The notes beneath the pieces were generated by a model that saw only the letters and a list, made by a program, of their open reading frames with translations, searched no databases and was not told the DNA's origin. Below are positions 9,682 through 19,054 of a stretch of DNA of 64,000 bases, piece by piece (the first letter of the stretch is position 1; each line of letters begins with the position of its first letter). The stretch is taken from the NCBI GenBank assembly GCA_013407085.1, contig JACCGJ010019378.1, forward strand, positions 1 through 64,000, given 5' to 3'. A program made the translations under genes and the position numbers. This stretch comes from Atriophallophorus winterbourni. Taxonomy: Eukaryota; Platyhelminthes; Trematoda; Plagiorchiida; Microphallidae.

Positions 9682-12047
9682 ATTCTTCGAATAAATTTTC
9701 ATCCTTCTCCAAAACGATTCATCTTTTAGGTTTCACACAATCTGTGAAGAAGCCTACGAGGCTGTCCAGCGTTTTAGATTTGATTTTTACTTTAGGCACT
9801 GATCCTACGAACGTTGAAATCTTAGCTTCACTACCCGGTTGCGACCATAATATGATAACTTGCGTTTTGCGTCTTTCGCAAAAACCAGCGCATATACGCA
9901 AAGATGAGAAAGTTCATATCAATTGGACGAAGTTTTCGAATATTCTTAGAACCTACGACTGGACAGAATTCTTTCTTTCCTCAAACTTTGAGCGCATCTC
10001 TTCGATCTTTCATGATAACATCTCAGCATGCATTCGAAGTTCGTCTTCCTCTCATATTAGGAAGCGTAAGCGGGACCCAATAAACCTTATGGAGAAAAAG
10101 ATAGCTCGACTTTCTGCTTCTGTGAACCATAAGTTAGATTTATTTTCGGTTATGCGCAGACACGAACTTTGTAACTCTCTTTCAAATGTTAAGATTCGTC
10201 TTCTAGAACGCCAAGAAAGAAAGGCTTTAAACAGTGATTCAATGACGAAATCATTAAATTACCTTTCGAAGACCAGGTGTATCCGGTCAACACATGATAT
10301 TCCATCCATAATGTACCACGAAGATGATAAAGATATAGTCACTTCTGATGCGGTCACAATAAGTCAGGCTTTCTCTTTATTCTTCAGCAGCTCGTTCAAT
10401 AACAACGCTTACCATCCACCAGCAAACAATAGCACTCCCTTAAATACTATTGACTCCTTTACTTTTTCTGTACAAGAAGTAAAAGACATTTCTCGTCGAA
10501 GTAAAATCTCTTATAAGCCTGATGATGTAGGTTTTATTTCAGCCATCTTACACAACGATAATGAAGACTTTCCTTTACCCTTATTAAATCTTTTCAATAT
10601 TTCTCTCAAATGTGGAATTTTTCCAACTCATTGGAAACACTCTGTTATTATCCCACGTTTAAAATCTGGTAATTCGAACCTCGTTACGAATTATCGTCCT
10701 ATTAATCATACTCCTATTCTATCTAGGTTATTTGAAAGGTTAATCAAAAATTCTTTGTTGGGCTACCTTGGTCCAGATGCGTTCTCTCCAGTCCAACATG
10801 GATTCCTTAGCCAAAAGTCTTGTGTAACCTGCCAGTTAGAATACTTAGATCTCATAACGGCTTCCCTTGACCAAGGACTAGCAGTGATTGTTGTATTCTT
10901 GGACATAAGCAAAGCTTTCGATCGGGTTCCTCATACTCTACTACTCCTACTCCTTTTGAAGCTATCATGTTTAGGTATTCATGGGCCTTTATTGAGCTGG
11001 TTCCGTTCTTTTCTATCTGATCGCACCTTTTCGGTTCACGTTAAGGGAGTTACCTCAACTAATCAGCCAATTCCAAGTGGCGTAATTCAAGGTAGCGTTC
11101 TAGGTCCACTTCTTTTTCTTATCTATGTTAATGATCTACAAAATGTTGTAGATCACTCTAAGCTATTCATCTTCGCGGATGACATAAAAGTCGTCATAAT
11201 ATCTCCTCCTGGTGAAGTGTCACAGGCCCTGATATCCCTTAACCGTGATCTTGCCTCTCTATCTAACTGGGGCTCACAATGGGGATTAGAATTTTTTGCT
11301 TCTAAGACACAATATATGGGATTACGTTGTTCAATCCCTTCTAGCACACTCACGATAAATGGCTCAACCATCACACCTTCTGCAGAAATTAAGGACCTTG
11401 GATTTAGATACTCCTCTTCTCTCAATTTTAATGAACAAGCCAGACACCTCATTGCGAGAGCAAGACAAAACTTTAGCCTAATTAACCATAAATCCCTCTT
11501 ACGCGAGAGTAAAATAGCACTATATAAGATGAAGGTCCTACCAATTCTCGATTATTGTAATATTATCTATTCTCACATGGGTAGGCGTGATTGTTTTCTC
11601 TTAGAGAGACTTCAACGTACTTTCAGCAAAATAACTTTGGGCTATTCAAAACCCTTGCCTTATCTTGAAAGGTGTAATTTGCTGAATGTCGAACCAATAT
11701 GGCTACGCAGAATTCGTCTGAATCTGCTTCTTTTCTTCCGAATCATTACCCAGCAACGAATTAAGCTTCAGTCTGGCATGCGCTTTCCCGATTATATCCG
11801 ATATGATCTGCGCAATCGAGCAAGGCTGTTGAATATCCCTATGTCTCGCACTAAAGTTAGACGTAACTTCTTCTTAGTTAGATATGCACAACTTTGGAAT
11901 TCCCTTCCTCTTCATTTCCGTATGTGCACATCTACAGGAAAATTTAAAACGCTTGTAGAAACCCTTACCGTTCACTCACTTTCCCGAATCCTTAAGATAA
12001 ACTCTTCCCTAGACATTCTATACTCTCATGGGATCCCAGGTTTCTAA
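9627..12047 (+). CDS. LINE endonuclease remnant and complete reverse transcriptase; first 18 codons are flanking DNA
   Basis: The open frame has 806 codons, but the LINE begins only at 9682, so the first residues (MRRIHNHPIVKK) come from the interrupted RTE fragment. The endonuclease remnant ends with the Asp-His pair (PGCDHNM). The RT is uninterrupted: FLDISKAFDRVPH, SGVIQGSVLGPLLFLIYVND, catalytic FADD at 11172-11183 (residues 516-519), C-terminus HGIPGF. A run of seven leucines just after RVPH comes from extra CTA/CTC codons compared with the 524-3199 homologue. There is no stop or frameshift inside the RT, which fits a young insertion. Confidence 0.9.
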   Translation: MRRIHNHPIVKKNVRAAPHSSNKFSSFSKTIHLLGFTQSVKKPTRLSSVLDLIFTLGTDPTNVEILASLPGCDHNMITCVLRLSQKPAHIRKDEKVHINWTKFSNILRTYDWTEFFLSSNFERISSIFHDNISACIRSSSSSHIRKRKRDPINLMEKKIARLSASVNHKLDLFSVMRRHELCNSLSNVKIRLLERQERKALNSDSMTKSLNYLSKTRCIRSTHDIPSIMYHEDDKDIVTSDAVTISQAFSLFFSSSFNNNAYHPPANNSTPLNTIDSFTFSVQEVKDISRRSKISYKPDDVGFISAILHNDNEDFPLPLLNLFNISLKCGIFPTHWKHSVIIPRLKSGNSNLVTNYRPINHTPILSRLFERLIKNSLLGYLGPDAFSPVQHGFLSQKSCVTCQLEYLDLITASLDQGLAVIVVFLDISKAFDRVPHTLLLLLLLKLSCLGIHGPLLSWFRSFLSDRTFSVHVKGVTSTNQPIPSGVIQGSVLGPLLFLIYVNDLQNVVDHSKLFIFADDIKVVIISPPGEVSQALISLNRDLASLSNWGSQWGLEFFASKTQYMGLRCSIPSSTLTINGSTITPSAEIKDLGFRYSSSLNFNEQARHLIARARQNFSLINHKSLLRESKIALYKMKVLPILDYCNIIYSHMGRRDCFLLERLQRTFSKITLGYSKPLPYLERCNLLNVEPIWLRRIRLNLLLFFRIITQQRIKLQSGMRFPDYIRYDLRNRARLLNIPMSRTKVRRNFFLVRYAQLWNSLPLHFRMCTSTGKFKTLVETLTVHSLSRILKINSSLDILYSHGIPGF

Positions 12048-13078
12048 TTCCACATCTTTCTCCACATTTTAGTTTATCATGATGTCCTATTGTATTCTTT
12101 GGATATCTGGCCAGGCAAGTGTCAGGTTGTCCGACCTTAGATATGTTGTTAGACATCTTCATCATAACCGAGCGTTTTATGATCATTTTTACCATATGAC
12201 TATATCCTCAACCGTTATCTGCTTACTTTAAACCCATTATGCATAAAAACATGTTTTTACATAACGTATTTATTATAATAATAAAAACAAAAAAACGCTA
12301 AAAATGCCAAAAAATATTGTCTTTTTTTGTGATTTTTTTTATCGTTTATATAAAATGTTAAATTTCACACCGATAACCTCTCACCATGATGGTGAAGAGA
12401 ATATTTTCGATCGTATTCCAGTGTCTCCGACTCCGAAACCAACTCCGATACTGGTCCTTGCTTCTTCCGCGTAAAACTGATTCTTCTACATGAACCGAAA
12501 TCCATACTGGCGAATAGTTTTGGTTTCCCTGATTTGACAATTCTTCGACTTTCCTGGATCGTACAACCGGCCCAAACCTCATGCAATTTAAACCACAATC
12601 TCTTCTTTTCCCCTCCATTTTCTAAATTTTTTCAATTTAACTTCGGATTTCTATGTGCTTTTTTTTCAAACACACCCACCATCATTCCGAAGAAGTCAAT
12701 TTATATATATATATATAGGAACTTTCTTCATTTCGAAAATTTATTTTTACTGTGACAATTATATCTTCACACGCACTATTTCCTCCCTAATTTTTTTTCT
12801 GTTATTTTCTTTTCTTTCAACCCCTGCTCCAGAATTAATCGCATCCCCTTCATTTGATTATTTCGATGCAATCTAGATGGAACTTTATTACTGTGACATT
12901 GCGAAAAAAAAGTTAACCTTCTTACCCTTGTAAATTTACCATCCTTTATTAATCAGCAAAATGTTCAAAAATTCCGCTTGATAAGGTCATTTTATAATTT
13001 ATTTATTCTGTACACATTGATAACCTGATCATGTTTTGCATGCCTTGGTTTACCAAGAATATAGTATTATTATTATTA
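9682..13078 (+). mobile_element. LINE of the 1-4640 family, 5'-truncated, in EIF3D copy A
   Basis: The 5' end falls in the endonuclease and the 3' end is the family terminus (CATGCCTTGG, CCAAGAATA) followed by (ATT)n at 13062-13078. Comparison with copy B gives both borders: the host sequence stops at ...GTGCGTGCTGCC (9681) and resumes at ATGTCGGCGCC (13079). About 61 bp present in copy B are missing, so the insertion removed target DNA and left no target-site duplication. The 3' UTR carries the ACCTCTCACCATGATGGTGA motif at about 12373. Confidence 0.88.
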
Positions 13079-13545
13079 TTATGTCGGCGCCTAATATTAC
13101 ACGGAAACAATCAGTATTTCGTTCCGGTAAAGGATTGATCGATCACATTTCCATTATTCAGCAAGCTCTAGAATATCGTCGCACTTATTGGCACATAACT
13201 GTTGCAATCTTTCTCGATTTTAATGGTGCTTTTGATTTATTTGATAAGAACGCCTTTTTAATACCTCATTGCATAAAAGTGTCCGGCGAAAGCACGTGAA
13301 CATACTTTAGGTGCTTGATTCCGATTGATCTGGACGTGTTTTGGCGTACAATAGCCTGTCAACCAACTTTCCTACGGTTAGTGGGGTGCCCAATCTCCAT
13401 TTTTGTTCACTTTCGAAATGGACGCTATAACGGATAATAGCGCTCGGCATTCAGATAGGCTACGATAAAAATATTTTTGATAGAAATTATGTCGATGACG
13501 TAGCTCTCATCTTTGAATTTCAGAATTTCAGACCGACTATGTATT
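13079..13545 (+). pseudogene. RTE-like RT fragment, copy A, part after the LINE
   Basis: This continues the fragment at 9440-9681. It holds [15 protein letters not shown] and [14 protein letters not shown], then decays with several frame changes to a [12 protein letters not shown] catalytic remnant. Almost every base equals copy B (21148-21640). Confidence 0.65.
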
Positions 13546-13931
13546 ACCACACCATCCTTCGTTATGCGATTTGCACCTTCATAGTGCAAAATTCTATCGC
13601 ATAATATTGATGCAAGAGAAACCTCGTTAAGTCACAACAATGATAAACTTGCAACGGTTATTGGCCTCCTTCAGAATTGTGTCTGTGGCTCTTTAATTTT
13701 TGTCTGTGTGCGACTAAGCTTTGCCCGCACTGTTCCTAGGTCGTCGCTAACTAACTAGAACGAACTTGCAGTAGTCTGACAGTTAAAGCTTGCCCCCGTT
13801 GTGCATCAGAGTTCCCTAGACCGTTGTTCAGTGTTTCAGCACAATCAATGCTTGTAAGAAATTAGCTTCTACTTGTTGGCAGTTAATGTTGGGTTTTGCT
13901 TTTCAATACTTCTATTACGGATTATTTGCAG

Positions 13932-14285
13932 CGTGGACGTCGTGCAGGCCCAGGTTATACATATGCCACCGCTCGTGGTGGTTACTATCAGCAAGGGCAG
14001 ACGCAAAACCGGGGGTTACGAAACGATCGCGATCGAAATAGGGCAGAACCAAAACAGACGGTGGAATCAATGGGCTGGTCAAGGCCAGTGACGTGGAGGT
14101 GGTGCTCAATCAGGTTACCTCAACCAATCTGGGGCGTGGGGTTACTACCCAGACCGACGTCAACCGCATCGTGCCGTTTGAGATGCGTCGATACAAGTGA
14201 GAGATTCCTGGACGCTTATTGAGGAACTGGACTTTTCACGACTGGGCAAACTCATGTTGCCCACGGTCAAAGAGCCTTCAGATGT
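13932..14285 (+). pseudogene. EIF3D: EIF3D exon 4, copy A: frameshift and two TGA codons
   Basis: The exon follows ATTTGCAG and ends before the donor GTACGT. It starts in frame 1 with an Arg/Gly/Tyr/Gln-rich linker ([17 protein letters not shown]). From about 14040 the coding signal moves to another frame ([15 protein letters not shown]), which holds TGA at 14092-14094 and a second TGA near 14180, then ends with the conserved eIF3d block [18 protein letters not shown]. Other exons require a length of 2 modulo 3; this one is 354, 0 modulo 3, confirming one net shift. Both TGAs fit CGA (Arg) codons hit at a CpG. It is the same, base for base, as copy B as far as I can see. Confidence 0.8.
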
Positions 14286-14515
14286 GTACGTGAATTATTT
14301 TCGGTTCAATTTTCTGCTTTACTTCACCTAAAGCAATAGTACCCTCATGCTAGAGTGTGATAATCTATTATTACTACTGCACTAATACATCATAGTACAG
14401 TGATTCCTATAAGAAACTCACTTAAAACGCTTCCAACTCTTAATATGATATGCTACGAAAAACATAATCGTGAAGTTTAGCAAAGTACCCCGCTTTCTCG
14501 CCAAGCAAGAGTAAA

Positions 14516-15256
14516 GTGCTCCTTCAGGACTGGTCTGGTGAACTGCCAAATTGTGCTATAAATGATCTGATTCCCGATCATGTTGAGCAGTTCAAATACC
14601 TAGGAAGTCTGGTGGTTGCTGGGGGTCGGATAGAGAAGGAAATCACGTCCAGAATTGCTAAGGCCAGACTGGCATTCGCTAAACTCAAGTGCCTCTGGAA
14701 AAGACGTGATTTGAGCTTGGGAATTAAAGGAAGGATATATTCCACCTCGGTAAGGACAGTATTGCTATACGGGAGTGAATGCTGGACAGTTCGTTCAGAA
14801 GTTGTTAGGAGGCTTGAGGTCTTCGACCAACGTTGTCTGCGAAGGATTGCTCACGTACGGTGGCAACACCACGTTTGCAACTCTGAGGTCAGGCGCCGCG
14901 TCTTAGGGAGCAACGGAGCTAGTGTTCAGACGGCCATTAACCGACGTCGTCTCCGCTGGTTGGAGCACGTATTGTGCATGAAACCCGAACGGTTACCACG
15001 CCGTGCGCTTCATGCGTCAACTGGTACAGACTTAAAAAAAGTGGCTGGCGGTCAGCCATTAACATGGAAGAGTGGCTTGAAAAGGCTCACTTCTGGTTTA
15101 GCTAGGGTTGGAAGAGCGCGCTTGGCTGGATGGGGTGCAAGAGAAAAGGAGAGTGTATGGCTCGACACATTGGCAACGATGGCAATGAACCAACATCAAT
15201 GAAAAGAGTGCATCATCTCTATTACTCCCTGACATTTTCTGTTGTTCAAAAACTTT
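14516..15256 (+). pseudogene. RTE-like LINE C-terminal region, copy A
   Basis: The frame 14516-15202 carries the RTE C-terminal signature: [65 protein letters not shown]. It is cut at about 15256 by the LINE at 15257. Up to about 14660 the sequence equals 22584-22730; after that the two differ at several percent of positions, so the 3' part may come from another copy of the same RTE family. Confidence 0.8.
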
Positions 15257-15459
15257 GTTTTTCCTAAATATATTAATGATGTGCAAGATTTCGTAAAAAC
15301 TCAAAGCGTTTTATCTTTGCGGATGATAATAAACTTTTTCCAGCTTTTCCGGCCATAGAGGTATCACAGGCTATACACTCTCTCAACGACGATCTTTCAA
15401 CCCTTTCAAGTTGGGGCTCACAATGGGGTTTAGGATTCTCAGCTCTGAAGACGCAATTC

Positions 15460-16101
15460 ATGGGTATACGCTGCTCAATACCCCTCGGTAGTATTATTCT
15501 CAACGATACACCACTCGCACCTTCTAACGAATTAAAAGACTTAGGATTTAGATCTACTTCATCTCTCAATTTCAACAAACAAGTAAGATTTCTCATAGCA
15601 AGAGCTAGACAGAATTTTGATTTGATAAATCAAAAATTCCTCCTTCGTGAAAAGAGACTAAGTCTATATAAAATGAAAGTATTACCGCTTCTTGATTACT
15701 GCAATATAGCCTACTCTCACATCGCTAGGCGTGACTGTATTCTCTTAGAAAGCCTTCAAATTAGAATTAGCACAATCATGTTAAGCTACTCTAATCCTTC
15801 ATCTTATAAAGTAAGATGCAATCTACTAGATGTTGACCCGCTATGGTTACGCAGAATTCACCTTAATCTTTTTCTGTTCTTCCGAATCATCACAGAGCAC
15901 CAAGTTAAGCTTAGATCTACCATGCGCTTCCAAGATTGCAATCGTTCTGTACGACGTAACCGAATGAGGCTATTACATATCCCCTTACTCGCACTAAAGT
16001 TCGACAAAACTTCTTTTCAATTAGGTATGCGCATCTTTGGAATTCTCTTCCACTCCATTTTCGCATGTGCACATCTACAGGTAAATTTAAAACACTCGTA
16101 G
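15460..16101 (+). pseudogene. LINE RT C-terminal part, frameshifted
   Basis: The segment matches the RT thumb and C-terminal region of the 9627-12047 protein (LKDLGFRSTSSLNFNKQ, LPLLDYCNIAYSHIARRDC). Upstream, the catalytic FADD and the SQAIHSLNDDLSTLSSW block lie in the same or a neighbouring frame from about 15305. After about 15985 the conserved block VRQNFFSIRYAHLWNSLPLH is in a different frame, so the last 60 residues are out of frame. Confidence 0.8.
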
Positions 16102-16312
16102 ATTCTCTCACTGCTCCATCGCTATGCGAAATTCTCAAAATAAACACTTCCATAAACAATATATTTTGTCACGGTATTCCTGGTTATTGAGCCAGTTGTA
16201 AGTATTTTGTACATTACCACACGTATAGAACTGTTCACAATGTCCGAAATACATGGTATTATTAAGTGTCAGGTTACTAAGTGTCTATGTATGTTACATC
16301 TATTTCTACTCC

Positions 16313-16438
16313 CCCCCTCATATCTGTCTAGGCCTGGGCAACTTGACAGTATCTTAGCCCACGTGCAGTCTTTGACTGTGCAGCAATTTGCCTGGATCAG
16401 GCTTGTGCGTTCATACATACATCATACATACATCAAAA
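16313..16438 (+). repeat. SINE copy with (CATA)n tail
   Basis: It holds the core shared by about twenty copies in the window: CTGTCTAGGCCTGGGCAACC, a GTGCAGTC...GACTGTGC hairpin, a GCCTGGATCAGGC palindrome, then TTCATAC and CATA repeats. It interrupts the 3' UTR of the LINE at 15257-17590. Confidence 0.8.
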
Positions 16439-17591
16439 CCTGGGACTAGTATTATATGTACCTTTACTTATTGTATCTCTTTAGGCTTATCTTACCCCCT
16501 TTTGTTTAAACATAGTTATCTTTATTGTTTCAATTCAGTTCTCTATCGTAAACAAATGTCTCTCTAACAAAAATTTCGAAACATCTAAAAAGATTATTTT
16601 TCTGATTTTCTATTTATAACGCTGCTGTAGTGTCAGGTTACATAGGGTCTATGCATGTCTTGTCATAGGTTGGGACTTGCATCACATTTGTCTATTTGTC
16701 ACATTGCCTTCCATGACATTTTCTATACACCATTATGTATATATCTGTCTTTTATTTCATATGAGGCTTATAAATGTCACATTTTTATCCAAACTTGCAA
16801 AACAATAAAATCTACCAAAAAAATAAAAAAGTAAAAAAACCTGAAAATCATTATGTTTTTAATGTACATTCTTATTTTTTTTAAATGATGAACTATTTTA
16901 CTTTGATGACCTCTCACCATGATGGTGGAGAGAATATCTTTCATTATATTCCAGTGTCTTCGAATACCGAACCATCACTGAAACTGGCTCGAAATCTATC
17001 GCCCGAGATTTGTTCCATTTGCGATTCACTCTTTTGCAGATAACGAAAACCCGGCTTGTAAACACATTTTGGTTACATTCGTCGACAATTCTTCAAGAGT
17101 ATTGGAGCACACAGCGTACCCTACTCCCATGCTATTAACCACACCCTCTCTCATCCCCAACAATTTCTTAAATTTTTTTATTCCGATGGATTCATGTTCC
17201 CTTTTCAATCTTGTCAACCAATCTTTTCGTGGAAAAAACATGAATCGATGCATATATAATTTATCTGTCAATTTTTTTATGACAATGTTTATTGCAATTC
17301 ACTCCACTTTTTATTATAATTACCTTCCATTTCTGTTCTCCATGTTTTCCCATCCTTGCAATCCGTGGATTCTGACAAAATTTAAATGAAACCTTATTGT
17401 TATTAGACATTAGAATTTTTTCTTACTTACTCTATATTCGATCCCATTATTGAACGGAAAAAATGTTTAAAAATCCCGCTCACTTCAGTCGTTTGCACCG
17501 TTATATTTTCTTTTGCTGTTCCAATTTTGATAAACTGATCATGTATTACATGCCTTGGATGTCCAAGAATATATTATTATCATTATTATTC

Positions 17592-18877
17592 TCAGTGGAG
17601 TGCCTCAAGGCTCGGTGCTTGGTCCATTACGTTTTCTTATTTTTGTAAACGACCTGGCAGCGTACTTGAGTTCACGCTGCTTCCTGTTTGCTGATGATGT
17701 TAAGATCCTAGGAACCATAGGTAGAGATACGCTCATCTCTGATTTCGGAAAAGTAATCGAGTGGACAAAGACCTAAGACTTGCCACTAAACTTGGGGAAG
17801 AGCTGTCTTTTGACGACTGATTTAGCGACAACCCAACTAGAAGTTGGTGAAGGAACTATCAGAATAGCGGCTGCTCAGAAAGTGAAGGATCTTGGCATTA
17901 CTATAACAGGCGATTTAAAATAGGCTACTCAATGTGCCAAAGCTGCAAACAAGGCTCGCAGAGAATTGTTCAGACTTCGCTCAGCGTTATCTTGCCGAAA
18001 ACCTTCAATCTTCATTCCCTTATACAAAGTAGTCGTGCGGCCTCACTTAGAGTACTGCGTTCAATCCTGGGCACCGTATCTAAAAAAGGATATAGCATGT
18101 CTCGAAAGGGTCCAGCGCCTTGCGACTAGGATGGTTGAGGGTCAGGCAGGTAAAACTTATGAGGCTAGACTCAAGGACCTCGGTTTGTTCTCACTAAAGA
18201 GACGGCGGCTGCGAGGTGACCTAATAGAAGCCTTCAAGATTCAAAAGGGTCTTACAGGTGATAATATTACTGAAATCCTTAAACTTGCACCTAAAGCAGC
18301 TACAAGAGGTAATTCCATGAAACTTCTTAAGAGTAGGCCTGGGTTGCTGGCACGTGAGCACTTTTTCAGCAACCGTGTGGTCAACTTCTGGAACAAGCTC
18401 CCAGATTGTATAGTAAGCCTCCCAAATGTGTTGAGCTTTAAAAGGGAATTAGACGTTAAATGGTCCATCATATTTCCGCATACTGTCTAATAAAAAACTT
18501 TAAAAAAACAAAAAAACGAATTTTTACATTTTTATCATATCTGTCTAGGCCTGGACAACCTGACAGTAAATTAGCCCACATGCAGTCTATGACTGTGTTT
18601 CACTTTACCTCAACTAGGCTAGTGATGTCATACACCACACATTGTTCACGCATATTATTGCATTGTTTCCTGAATAGCTGACCTCTCACCGTGCTGGTGA
18701 AGAGAAACCCTACCTTACTTTCCAGATATTTGGAAACAAGAACGTGTGAAAAGTACGAACTGTATACTGGATATCCAAGTGCCGGGTGCTCAACTGCATA
18801 CCGTCGAAGGAAATCTGGGCGCGTGATTGGCTTTTAGCCACCTTCAGCCCTGTGCAACTTGAACTTGAACTTGAACT
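17592..18877 (+). pseudogene. CR1-like RT and 3' UTR, copy B
   Basis: This is the duplicated C-terminal two thirds of the element at 4715. It contains GSVLGPLRFLIFVND, FADDVKILG and the C-terminal frame 17966-18490. A TAA/TAG change near 17775 (DWDLP to a stop) and other changes break the frame. The 3' UTR repeats the SINE remnant (18540-18635), and the tail of CTTGAA units ends at 18877, 34 bp upstream of the EIF3D start codon. Confidence 0.85.
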
Positions 18878-18910
18878 AATACATATTTAGCGCGCCTACT
18901 TTGAATTAAA

Positions 18911-19054
18911 ATGTTGTCCGGTCCAATGGATTTACCCGAGTTCGGCAATATCAGTATAAATGAAAACTCAACTGGTTGGGGGCCGGTCACTATACCAAAA
19001 AATTTTGAAGGGATGCCATATCAGCCATTTGAAAAGGATGCCCGTCTTGGAAGG
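18911..19054 (+). CDS. EIF3D: EIF3D exon 1 (start codon), copy B
   Basis: Forty-eight codons from [11 protein letters not shown] to DARLGR, ending in phase 0 before GTAATT. The context upstream is only 33 bp of non-LINE sequence. The conserved STGWGP motif lies at about residues 20-25. No clear promoter was seen; the mRNA may start inside the LINE or receive a spliced leader. Confidence 0.88.

Larger units (their letters stand above)
5655..15256 (+). repeat. Tandem duplication, copy A (EIF3D exons 1-4 region)
   Basis: Copy A matches 17592-23430 in order: CR1 RT, SINE remnant, EIF3D exons 1-3, intron with an RTE fragment, EIF3D exon 4, RTE 3' half. Between the copies, A carries two extra insertions (6949-7495 and 9682-13078). 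By eye the first part (5655-9681 against 17592-21083) differs at roughly 5 percent of positions, while 13079-14660 against 21148-22730 is almost identical. Exact identities need an alignment. Confidence 0.88.
15257..17590 (+). mobile_element. LINE of the 1-4640 family, 5'-truncated, at the duplication junction
   Basis: It starts inside the RT (YINDVQDF) and ends with the family terminus and a (TTA)n-like tail at 17570-17590. Its 5' end touches copy A of the duplication and its 3' tail touches the first base of copy B (17592). The RT is broken: the FADD (FIFADDNK, about 15310) is followed by the frame 15460-16101 and a shift near 15985, after which the conserved C-terminus to HGIPGY runs in another frame to 16189. 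The 3' UTR has the ACCTCTCACCATGATGGTG motif (16911) and a SINE insertion. Confidence 0.85.

Noticed and set aside
13873..14222. Two overlapping open frames (72 and 108 codons) as separate small genes, repeated at 21941-22290
   Set aside because: They are two frames of one broken EIF3D exon; the conserved eIF3d block follows in the later frame and the splice borders fit.
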